The notes beneath the pieces are model-generated. The model had not been told where the DNA came from, searched no databases, and was given only the letters and a program-made list of their open reading frames with translations. A stretch of DNA of 21,146 nucleotides from Onstottus_A sp036505875 (GTDB lineage: Bacteria > Acidobacteriota > Blastocatellia > UBA7656), in contig DASXSR010000006.1 in NCBI GenBank assembly GCA_036505875.1, positions 1 through 21,146 on the forward strand, written 5' to 3'. Every line of letters starts with the position of its first letter. Positions within the stretch are counted from its first letter, which is position 1. Shown here in pieces: positions 8,511 to 14,514 of this stretch. A program made the translations under genes and the position numbers.

Positions 8511-8705
8511 CTAAGCCTGCGATGGAGCCTTGGGCGGTGGCTTCGGTGGAATCCGCTGATCGTCGTCGCGCGATGGAGCTTTGGGCGGCGGCTTGGGCGG
8601 CACCCGGTCCGGGGCCTTGGGCGGCGGCTTCGGCGGAATCCTGTCGAAGAGCATGGGATACGGGGCTCCTCTCGACAAACCCGTCTGAGTATTGCCTGCG
8701 AGCAT
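8511..8705 (-). CDS. Proline-rich repeat peptide, 64 aa
   Basis: I know no family for this peptide. After an N-terminal stretch of about 20 residues it carries three near-identical units: IPPKPPPKAP (23-32), VPPKPPPKAP (35-44) and IPPKPPPKAP (52-61). An acidic SRDDDQ insert precedes the last one. It ends PSQA. There is no signal peptide, Cys or membrane segment. A strong ribosome site (AAGGAGAGGGAAT before ATG at 8705) selects this start over an upstream in-frame one. The next gene downstream, 49 bp away, is the kinase, with no terminator between. The repeats are also visible in DNA. PPKPPPKAP would form a polyproline-II helix, a typical ligand of SH3-like or other modular domains. It could be a kinase partner, a cell-wall-spanning peptide or a modified-peptide precursor; none is proven. 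Confidence 0.65.
   Translation of the reverse strand: MLAGNTQTGLSRGAPYPMLFDRIPPKPPPKAPDRVPPKPPPKAPSRDDDQRIPPKPPPKAPSQA
8521..8645. repeat. Three direct DNA repeats encoding PPKPPPKAP
   Basis: Units at about 8521-8555, 8572-8606 and 8611-8645 share the core TTGGGCGG followed by TGGCTTCGGTGG-like sequence, read on the plus strand. Core starts are 8530, 8581 and 8617, so the offsets are 51 and 36 bases. The 15-base difference equals the five extra residues SRDDD. All offsets are multiples of three, so duplication kept the reading frame. Third-position differences between units show that they have diverged since duplication while keeping the protein sequence. Confidence 0.85.
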
Positions 8706-8884
8706 ATTCCCTCTCCTTTTTGAGTCCTCAGTCTGATATGACGTTTCCGAAGATTCCTTATACCCAGGAACGAGGATGCAGTTCCCGCAACCACCCACCC
8801 GCACGCGACGCCTCGGCAGGAAAGCATCCTAATTTGCCCGGACAATCTATCATGAAATAAGGACTTGTCGAAAGCGCCGCGCTG

Positions 8885-8913
8885 ATTATACGCTTGGTGG
8901 CCAACCAGGTCGG
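8885..8913 (-). promoter_or_regulatory. Candidate promoter of the peptide–kinase operon
   Basis: On the minus strand a perfect TATAAT (8885-8890) lies 17 bp from a weak -35, CCGACC (8908-8913, three of six matches). Transcription would begin near 8878, inside a small palindrome AGCGC-C-GCGCT (8873-8883) that could be an operator. The -35 and spacer lie within an inverted repeat (8895-8927). The leader to the peptide start would be about 170 bases. Confidence 0.4.
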
Positions 8914-8927
8914 CAGGCCGGCCACCA
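8895..8927. repeat. Inverted repeat in the divergent intergenic region
   Basis: TGGTGGCC at 8895-8902 is matched by GGCCACCA at 8920-8927, a perfect 8-bp stem, with a further GG-rich and CC-rich region inside. It sits between the divergent peptide–kinase operon and the second sulfotransferase, overlapping the candidate promoter. It may be a dispersed repeat or a regulator site. The rest of 8706-8951 holds no other gene I can support. Confidence 0.5.
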
Positions 8928-8951
8928 GGCTGTGAGATCGACTACGGGATT

Positions 8952-9722
8952 ATGCAAACAAGCGACAGGCTAAACTTCCTGATCATGGGCGCCCAAAAGT
9001 CGGGGACTACCGCGCTCACATACTTTCTGATGCAACATCCTGAGATTTACATCCCCGAACGCAAAGAGATGCACTTCTTTGACGACGAAACAGCCTTCGC
9101 GTCGTCACTCGAAGCAGTGGATTACGGTTCCTATCATGCCGGTTTTGATATCCCGTCGCGGGCGAAGGTCGTAGGCGAGGCGACTCCGATTTATATGTAT
9201 TGGACGCCCGCCGCACAGCGGATTAAACAATATAATCCGTCAATCAAGCTGATCTTCATACTCCGCAATCCAATTGACCGCGCGTATTCACATTACAACT
9301 GGGCGCGTAGAGTGATGGATAAGGAGTCGCTCCCCTTTTCCGTCGCGATCCGACTCGAAGGTCTTCGCAATGTGGAACAATTTCCGATGCAATCGAGATG
9401 GCACTCATACGTCGATCGAGGATACTACGCCCGGCAGATCAAACATCTGCTTCGATACTTCTCGCTATCGCAGATGCTGTTCATCAAGACCGAAGACCTA
9501 AGAAACAATCATTCGGCAACGTTGGATCGCATATTTGATTTTCTCGGCGTGGGCCAGGCCCAATCTATTGAGCCCGCTGAGATTTATTCGAATCGGTATG
9601 GTCCGATGTCATCGTCGGACAGGATTTACTTGTTGACGAAGTTCAACGACGATATAAAAGAACTCGAAGTACTATTAGGCCTGGACTTTTCTGACTGGCT
9701 GAAGGATTCGCAGGCTAGTTAG
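8952..9722 (+). CDS. Sulfotransferase, heparan-sulfate N-sulfotransferase-like
   Basis: This 256-residue protein has the PAPS loop MGAQKSGTTALTYFL (12-26), with the catalytic-type Lys of QKSGTT. It also has GEATPIYMY (75-83) and the 3'-phosphate motif LRNPIDRAYSHYNW (104-117) with its conserved Arg and Ser. These features resemble the NDST/heparan-type sulfotransferases, which sulfate polysaccharides; in bacteria, exopolysaccharides or lipids are possible acceptors. It differs clearly from the other sulfotransferase in the window (2818-3579), so it is not a recent duplicate. It is divergent from the kinase operon and 109 bp from the cytochrome gene downstream. The ribosome site before ATG is weak (GGGAT). 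Function is sure at family level, not in substrate. Confidence 0.9.
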   Translation: MQTSDRLNFLIMGAQKSGTTALTYFLMQHPEIYIPERKEMHFFDDETAFASSLEAVDYGSYHAGFDIPSRAKVVGEATPIYMYWTPAAQRIKQYNPSIKLIFILRNPIDRAYSHYNWARRVMDKESLPFSVAIRLEGLRNVEQFPMQSRWHSYVDRGYYARQIKHLLRYFSLSQMLFIKTEDLRNNHSATLDRIFDFLGVGQAQSIEPAEIYSNRYGPMSSSDRIYLLTKFNDDIKELEVLLGLDFSDWLKDSQAS

Positions 9723-9831
9723 GACACGTGCCGCCCGACTTGTAGTTTGAGGCCGTTGCCCTTTTCGATTTCTTCTTGTTATCATCGGCGGCTGAAGGGC
9801 GATCTACATCTTGGGAGGAAAATGATAGAAC

Positions 9832-10173
9832 ATGAATAAGCTCAAAGGACTAATTCTTCTAACAGCGATGATGATCACTTCGTACGTTCTCGCAGGCACA
9901 CCCGTGAATGGCAGCGCGCGACCCGCAGCAGATGGCAATGCGCTGTACGCGGCCAAGTGCGCGATATGTCACAGCAAGGACGGGCGAGGCACGCCTAACT
10001 GGCGCGCTAAAGGCCAACCGGATTTCACAAACGCCGACTGGCAGAAGTCGAGAACGGACGCCCAGTTTGCCGCGTCGATGAAGAACGGAAAGGGAAAGAT
10101 GCCCGCGTTTAAGCTGGGCGACGCCGACATCGCAGCCTTGGTCGCCAAGGTTCGTGCTTTCGGCAAGAAGTAG
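9832..10173 (+). CDS. Small periplasmic class I cytochrome c
   Basis: The 113-residue precursor has a signal peptide (about 1-22, MNKLKGLILLTAMMITSYVL then AG). The mature domain carries one haem-binding motif CAICH (43-47) and a likely axial Met at 90 (GKMPAF), so it is a single-haem class I cytochrome of the c551/c6 size. It should shuttle electrons in the periplasm after haem attachment by a Ccm or Ccs system not found here. GGGAGGA (9813-9819) is 12 bases from ATG. A five-codon ORF, ATGATAGAACATGAATAA at 9821-9838, overlaps the start and could modulate translation. The next gene, DUF1059, follows after 58 bp on the same strand. Confidence 0.92.
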   Translation: MNKLKGLILLTAMMITSYVLAGTPVNGSARPAADGNALYAAKCAICHSKDGRGTPNWRAKGQPDFTNADWQKSRTDAQFAASMKNGKGKMPAFKLGDADIAALVAKVRAFGKK

Positions 10174-10231
10174 ACAAGAAGAATAGAGAAATCAGTTCCG
10201 TTTGCCGCGACGGGAGTTTGGGAGGATCGCT

Positions 10232-10432
10232 ATGTCTACGTCGGCACCGCAACCCCAACGAAAGTACATTGACTGCAGGAACTATCCCAGCGAAAGAAAC
10301 TGCTCGTTGAAGATTTCCGGCACGGAAGACGAGGTGCTCGAGATTGCGACTCAACACGCAGTCGCAAGCCACGGACACGAGAACACGCCAGAGCTTCGCG
10401 AGCAACTGAGATCATTGCTGCAGGACGAGTAA
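10232..10432 (+). CDS. DUF1059 small protein
   Basis: This 66-residue protein matches the DUF1059 pattern: RKYIDCRNYPSERNCSLKISG, then DEVLEIATQHAVASHGHENTPELREQLRSLL. Two Cys (15 and 24) and the His residues of QHAV and HGH are conserved in the family and suggest metal binding, but no function is established. GGAGG lies six bases before this ATG, so I prefer it to a TTG 30 bases upstream. It sits between a cytochrome c gene and a cysteine dioxygenase gene, all on the plus strand with gaps of 58 and 81 bp. They could be co-transcribed, though no shared function is clear. Confidence 0.88.
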   Translation: MSTSAPQPQRKYIDCRNYPSERNCSLKISGTEDEVLEIATQHAVASHGHENTPELREQLRSLLQDE

Positions 10433-10513
10433 CTCCGGCGCTTGAATCCAAACCGTTAGCTTTTAAGCGTCCGCGCCAAGCCGGCTCGGACCAGGTGTGG
10501 CTCGCAAAACGCT

Positions 10514-11089
10514 ATGCAGTCGGTGAACATCGACCAATTAATCAAGGGACTGTGCGCCATTCCCGTAGAGGACTTTCACGTCGGCGGCGTCTACGATTAC
10601 CTCAAGAGCCATCCGGTCGACGCGGATTCGCTCACTCGATATTTGTTCTTCAGCAAGAACCATTACACTCGCAACTTGATCTACAAGAATGACCTGTTCG
10701 AGCTGATGGCGATTTGCTGGGAAGTGGGGCAGGTCTCACAGATCCATAATCATCACAATCAGAATTGCTGGATGGCTATTCCGGTCGGCAGACTGCTCGT
10801 GCAGAACTTCCGCGTGGTCGAGCAAAACGAGGCAACCGGATACTGCCGGCTCGAAGCGACAACTTCTATGGAAATTCACAGGCTGCAGCCGGCCGAGGTT
10901 GATCCCATCGAACCGGTGCACCAGGTGCTGAACCTCGCCGAGTCTGGCGGTCGCGCGGTAAGCTTGCATATCTACTCCCGACCCTTTGACCGCTGCCTGG
11001 TGTACTCACTGGAGACCAGTCAATACCGAGAAATCCCTCTGCATTACACAAGCGAATACGGGAAGCTGTGCGAAGGCGAGAAGTTGTAG
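10514..11089 (+). CDS. cdo: Cysteine dioxygenase type I
   Basis: This cupin enzyme oxidises L-cysteine with O2 to cysteine sulfinate at a mononuclear Fe(II) (EC 1.13.11.20). The 191-residue protein has the three iron ligands His78 and His80 (IHNH) and His136 (VHQVLN). Cys85 is five residues after His80, the position of mammalian Cys93. SLHIY (150-154) keeps the Ser-His-Tyr triad, so the Cys–Tyr cross-link partner (Tyr154) is present. Arg53 fits the carboxylate-binding Arg. The start has no good ribosome site: AGGTG is 16 bases upstream. The stop codon TAG lies in the first bases of a palindromic repeat. No sulfinate decarboxylase or transaminase gene is next to it, so the downstream pathway is not visible here. 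Confidence 0.93.
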   Translation: MQSVNIDQLIKGLCAIPVEDFHVGGVYDYLKSHPVDADSLTRYLFFSKNHYTRNLIYKNDLFELMAICWEVGQVSQIHNHHNQNCWMAIPVGRLLVQNFRVVEQNEATGYCRLEATTSMEIHRLQPAEVDPIEPVHQVLNLAESGGRAVSLHIYSRPFDRCLVYSLETSQYREIPLHYTSEYGKLCEGEKL

Positions 11090-11141
11090 CACAGACTTAA
11101 GTCTGTAGATCGCGAGGGACACAGACTGAAGTCTGTGCTAC
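11086..11141. repeat. GTAG-ended palindromic repeat at the cdo stop
   Basis: The ends form a perfect 13-bp inverted repeat: GTAGCACAGACTT at 11086-11098 and AAGTCTGTGCTAC at 11129-11141. Each half also folds on itself: ACAGACTTAAGTCTGT (11091-11106) is a perfect palindrome and ACAGACTGAAGTCTGT (11121-11136) nearly so. The TAG of cdo is bases 2-4 of the element. This has the look of a REP/BIME-type dispersed repeat mobilised in trans, for example by a RAYT transposase, none of which is in the window. Confidence 0.85.
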
Positions 11142-11152
11142 GCGACTGGATG

Positions 11153-11231
11153 CGCGTCAGGTTTTCGCGGATCGCCATCTAAATCCCACCCACGGTCTCT
11201 AACGAGGTGGTATGCGCGAAAATCTGACGCG
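11153..11231. repeat. 17-bp inverted repeat upstream of hslV
   Basis: CGCGTCAGGTTTTCGCG (11153-11169) pairs with CGCGAAAATCTGACGCG (11215-11231): 16 Watson-Crick pairs and one G:T. Inside is a smaller stem, CCACC (11186-11190) with GGTGG (11206-11210). It begins 11 bp after the GTAG-ended repeat and ends 20 bp before the hslV -35 box. It could be an operator, a transcript-end structure for cdo, or a second type of mobile repeat. The sequence is unlike CIRCE and other heat-shock operators I know. Confidence 0.8.
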
Positions 11232-11251
11232 ACACTACGCGATTGCATTTC

Positions 11252-11280
11252 TTGACATCACAAGGGGTGCAGATTATATT
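11252..11280 (+). promoter_or_regulatory. Strong sigma-70-type promoter of hslVU
   Basis: A perfect -35 TTGACA (11252-11257), 17-bp spacer and -10 TATATT (11275-11280) are seen. Initiation is expected near 11287, two bases before the hslV ATG. The operon would then produce a leaderless or nearly leaderless mRNA. The promoter is of vegetative type and does not resemble a sigma-32 site. Confidence 0.75.
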
Positions 11281-11288
11281 CGCCATCT

Positions 11289-11852
11289 ATGGCCTCGAAG
11301 CGTTCCCGCTCGCTCCCGCGATCAAGAATTCGCAGCACAACAATACTGGCAGTGCGAAAGAATGACCAAGTCGCGGTGGCGGGCGACGGGCAGGTCACAT
11401 TCGATAAGACCGTAATGAAATCGCGCGCGAGAAAGGTCCGCCGTCTCTACAACGACAAGATCATCGCGGGCTTTGCGGGCTCAACCGCGGACGCTTTCAC
11501 CCTGTTCACAAGGTTCGAAGCAAAGCTCGAACAGTATCACGGACAATTGCAGCGGGCAGCCGTCGAGCTTGGAAAAGAGTGGCGCACAGACAAATTTCTC
11601 CGACATCTCGAAGCGCTGCTGATTGTCGCCGATGAAAACGCGTCTTTGGTGCTGAGCGGCGCCGGCGACGTAATAGAACCCGACGATGGCGTTGTCGCCA
11701 TCGGCTCGGGAGGACCGTACGCCGTTGCCGCGGCTCGTGCTCTGCTTCGACACACCGAGCTCTCTGCCAGAGAAGTTGCCCTCGAGGCGATGAAGATCAC
11801 CAGCGAGATTTGCATCTACACCAATTTCGACCTGATCATCGAGGAGTTATAA
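11289..11852 (+). CDS. hslV: ATP-dependent protease subunit HslV
   Basis: HslV is the N-terminal-Thr peptidase of the HslUV (ClpYQ) complex (EC 3.4.25.2), a double hexamer that degrades unfolded and regulatory proteins in the cytoplasm. After the first 16 residues the sequence reads TTILAVRKNDQVAVAGDGQVTF. Counting from the first Thr, Asp17 and Lys33 of the active site are in place, and GSGGPYA supplies the conserved Ser/Gly region. The odd part is the N-terminus: MASKRSRSLPRSRIRS precedes the catalytic Thr, while many HslV have only one or a few residues there. Self-processing would be needed, or translation begins at a non-standard codon (ATT two codons before TT). No ribosome site precedes ATG, which fits the leaderless promoter. 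hslU follows after 26 bp. Confidence 0.95.
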   Translation: MASKRSRSLPRSRIRSTTILAVRKNDQVAVAGDGQVTFDKTVMKSRARKVRRLYNDKIIAGFAGSTADAFTLFTRFEAKLEQYHGQLQRAAVELGKEWRTDKFLRHLEALLIVADENASLVLSGAGDVIEPDDGVVAIGSGGPYAVAAARALLRHTELSAREVALEAMKITSEICIYTNFDLIIEEL

Positions 11853-11878
11853 TTTAAGCCGCGCTTCGAAACACAATC

Positions 11879-13264
11879 ATGGTTGTCTATTTATCCGGGG
11901 AAACGAAGGACCAGCCAAGACTCGATGAGATGACTCCGCGCCAAATCGTCGAGGAGCTGGACAAGTACGTTGTCGGTCAGAATGCCGCCAAGCGGGCGGT
12001 CGCAATCGCGCTTCGCAATCGCATTCGGCGTCAGAAGCTTCCAGCGGACCTCGCGCAAGACGTGATTCCAAAGAACATAATAATGATCGGGTCAACCGGC
12101 ATCGGTAAGACCGAAATCGCTCGGCGGCTCGCGCGATTTTCAAACTCGCCGTTCTTGAAGGTCGAAGCGTCAAAGTTCACCGAAGTCGGATACGTCGGAC
12201 GCGACGTCGAGTCGATGATCCGCGACCTGGTCGAGATCAGCGTCGATCTTGTGCGTGAAGAAAAAATCGCCGAAGTCGCCGATAAGGCCGAGCAAAACGC
12301 AGAAGAACGCATTCTCGATTTGCTCTTGCCTCGCACCAAGCAGATGGAAGAGCCTGAGAGTGAGTCTTCGTACGAGCAATTCGAACGCACGCGCGAGAAG
12401 CTCCGTCAGCAGTTGAGAGAAGGGCGATTGAACTCGCGCATCGTCGAGCTTGAGGTGCAAGAGCGGACCAACCCGGGACACTTCGAAATAATCACTCCTC
12501 AGGGCATCGAGGAAATGGACATAAACCTGCGCGACATGTTTCCAAACATGTTCGGCGGCCGTCCCAAACCTCGAAAGATGCGGGTCGATGAGGCCAGCGA
12601 ATATCTCATCCAGGAAGAGGAACAAAAGCTGATCGACATGGATCAAGTCGCGCGGCTGGCGATCGAGCGAGTTGAATCGGCAGGCATCATATTTCTCGAC
12701 GAGATTGACAAGATCGCCGGACGCGAAGGAGGGCAAGGTCCTGACGTGTCGCGCGAAGGCGTCCAACGCGACATCCTGCCGATCGTCGAGGGCACAACCG
12801 TCAACACGCGCTACGGCATGGTCAAGACCGACCACATATTGTTCATCGCGGCTGGCGCGTTTCATGTTTCGAAGCCGTCGGATTTGATCCCTGAGCTTCA
12901 AGGTCGGTTCCCGATTCGAGTCGAGCTGAAGCCGCTCACGATCGATGACTTCAAGCGCATCCTCACCGAGCCGAAGAACTCGTTGGTCCGGCAATACACA
13001 GCGCTGCTTGGTACCGAAGGTATAGACATTCGCTTCACCGACGATGCGATTGATTCGATCGCCCGGTTCGCCTTCTCGGTCAACGAGCAGACTGAAGACA
13101 TTGGCGCGCGTCGGCTTCACACGATTATGGAGACGCTGCTGGATGAATACTCTTTTGAGGGGCCCGACCTCGAGGAGAAGAATGTCGTCGTCGACGCGGC
13201 GTATGTCCACAAGCAACTGGCCGAAATAGTCAGGAACGAAGACCTAAGTCGGTACATACTGTGA
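11879..13264 (+). CDS. hslU: ATP-dependent protease ATPase subunit HslU
   Basis: HslU is the AAA+ unfoldase that feeds substrates to HslV. The 461-residue protein has the N-terminal MTPRQIVEELDKYVVGQ (18-34), Walker A GSTGIGKT (71-78), the pore loop GYVG (104-107), the I-domain insert (about 110-240) and Walker B IIFLDE (270-275). The C-terminal tail EDLSRYIL matches the segment that docks into HslV and activates it. The annotated ATG adds about 17 residues before MTPR compared with E. coli; the ATG at MTPR (in frame) is an alternative start. Neither has a good ribosome site. A TATAAT overlaps the hslV stop (11848-11853) but lacks a good -35, so coupling to hslV is more likely. The stop overlaps the next gene's GTG. 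Confidence 0.97.
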   Translation: MVVYLSGETKDQPRLDEMTPRQIVEELDKYVVGQNAAKRAVAIALRNRIRRQKLPADLAQDVIPKNIIMIGSTGIGKTEIARRLARFSNSPFLKVEASKFTEVGYVGRDVESMIRDLVEISVDLVREEKIAEVADKAEQNAEERILDLLLPRTKQMEEPESESSYEQFERTREKLRQQLREGRLNSRIVELEVQERTNPGHFEIITPQGIEEMDINLRDMFPNMFGGRPKPRKMRVDEASEYLIQEEEQKLIDMDQVARLAIERVESAGIIFLDEIDKIAGREGGQGPDVSREGVQRDILPIVEGTTVNTRYGMVKTDHILFIAAGAFHVSKPSDLIPELQGRFPIRVELKPLTIDDFKRILTEPKNSLVRQYTALLGTEGIDIRFTDDAIDSIARFAFSVNEQTEDIGARRLHTIMETLLDEYSFEGPDLEEKNVVVDAAYVHKQLAEIVRNEDLSRYIL

Positions 13265-14472
13265 CCCACCGCAGGCATTCTTCATTTTCAATTCTCCATT
13301 TTTCATTTTTAATTGCCGATGGTTCGCGAAGCAATCAAACCCCGGAAGCTTCTCGCACACGTGGAGCTCGTCGGTTCCGGCGGGCAATCCCGTCCTTTTG
13401 TGCTCTGGCTCTTGCCGTCCTTTCCGGCTGCGGGAAGGTCGGCGCGCCCGTGCCACCACTGCGTCTCACCGAGCGCACTTCCGAGCTTACGGCAATCCAG
13501 CGCGGCTCGGGCATGTTGCTGACGTGGCCTTCGCCGAGGCTTGTGGAGCAGCAGTCGAGCCGTTTCTACGTCGCGCGAGTCGAGATTTATCGGCTGACCG
13601 AGCGGCGCGATCAGGAACCGGTGCTCGACACCGACGACTTCGAGGCGACCGCGAAGCTGATCGGATTCATGGAACGCGCGACGATTGAAGATCAGGTGAG
13701 AACGCTGGGTCATCTCCAATTCATCGACTCGGTGAATCTTACAAATTCGAAACAGCTCGCCAACACTCGGCTGCGCTACGCGATTCGATATGTGAACAAA
13801 CGCGGCCAAGCGGCGCTGTTCTCAAACACCGTTACGTTAGAACCCGCTCCGGGCGTCTCACTGCCTCCCACCGACCTGCGCGCGCTGAACCAGGATCAAG
13901 ACGCAATCACGCTGTCGTGGAACCCGCCCGCCGCCAACGTTGATGGCACCACGCCTGCGTCGGTCGTCGGCTACAACGTCTATCGACGCCGCGCGAAGCG
14001 CGAATCCGGAGGCGAATTGCTCAACTCAGAGGCGATCACCGTCACAAGCTTCACTGACAGCAAATTTCAGTACCAGGTTGACTACGTGTTCGTCGTTCGA
14101 GCTTTGTCGCAAGGCGCAAATGGACTAGTCGAGAGCGCCGACAGCGAGCCGCTGGCGTTGACGCCGGTCGACACTTTCGCTCCGGCCGCGCCTGATCCAG
14201 TCTCAATCGCGTCGGCGAATGGAGTCATAAGCCTGTTCTGGCCGACCAGCCCCGAGCGTGACGTGATTGGCTACAACGTCTACCGCGCAGACTCGGCGGA
14301 CACTCCGGACAAGGAGTGGATCAAAATGAACGATCAGCCGGTGACGACGGTGACTTTCAGAGATGATCGAGTAGTGATCGACCAGACGTATTTCTATCGG
14401 GTAACCGCCGTGGATCGCTTTAACAACCAGAGCAAGCGATCGCGGTTGGTGAGCGAAACTGCCCACCCATGA
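13261..14472 (+). CDS. Fibronectin type III domain lipoprotein
   Basis: The 403-residue protein has a lipobox LSGC with Cys57, after a hydrophobic stretch SFCALALAVLSG, so it should be lipid-anchored outside the inner membrane. Behind the Cys comes GKVGAPVPP, a pattern seen at the start of many small Gram-negative lipoproteins. Three Fn3-like units follow: about 70-155, about 165-262 (ITLSWNPP, VVGYNVYRR) and about 268-400 (ISLFWPTSPERDVIGYNVYRAD, YFYRVTAVDRFNNQS). GTG overlaps the hslU stop as GTGA, suggesting coupled translation. The signal region is unusually long (56 residues), because an AT-rich repeat-like stretch (13276-13316) encodes residues 6-19. It may have displaced the original start. 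Function unknown; probably surface or envelope binding. Confidence 0.82.
   Translation: MTHRRHSSFSILHFSFLIADGSRSNQTPEASRTRGARRFRRAIPSFCALALAVLSGCGKVGAPVPPLRLTERTSELTAIQRGSGMLLTWPSPRLVEQQSSRFYVARVEIYRLTERRDQEPVLDTDDFEATAKLIGFMERATIEDQVRTLGHLQFIDSVNLTNSKQLANTRLRYAIRYVNKRGQAALFSNTVTLEPAPGVSLPPTDLRALNQDQDAITLSWNPPAANVDGTTPASVVGYNVYRRRAKRESGGELLNSEAITVTSFTDSKFQYQVDYVFVVRALSQGANGLVESADSEPLALTPVDTFAPAAPDPVSIASANGVISLFWPTSPERDVIGYNVYRADSADTPDKEWIKMNDQPVTTVTFRDDRVVIDQTYFYRVTAVDRFNNQSKRSRLVSETAHP
13276..13316. repeat. AT-rich simple repeat insertion
   Basis: About 40 bases are built from variations of CATTTTTCATTTTTAATT, with far lower GC content than the flanking coding sequence. On the minus strand this reads as runs of AAAATGAAAAATG, which give Lys-Met-Lys-Asn peptides; such tracts recur between genes in several bacterial phyla. 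Here it lies just after the hslU stop, in the N-terminal region of the lipoprotein gene. Confidence 0.65.
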
Positions 14473-14514
14473 ATTGACTCTCAGGCGCCGGAAACCGACA
14501 TGGCCCTCGAATAG

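Noticed and set aside
11212..11415. 67-codon frame with AGGTGG before its ATG, upstream of hslV
   Set aside because: The ribosome-site-like bases are part of the nested stem of the inverted repeat, the frame overlaps hslV and the hslV promoter lies inside it. A leader peptide cannot be fully excluded.
11848..11853. TATAAT at the hslV stop as an hslU promoter
   Set aside because: No good -35 at 16-18 bp; coupling to hslV explains expression better.
12170..13216. 348-codon minus-strand frame inside hslU
   Set aside because: Antisense to a conserved gene. Long antisense frames arise from the GC-rich codon pattern; no family features.
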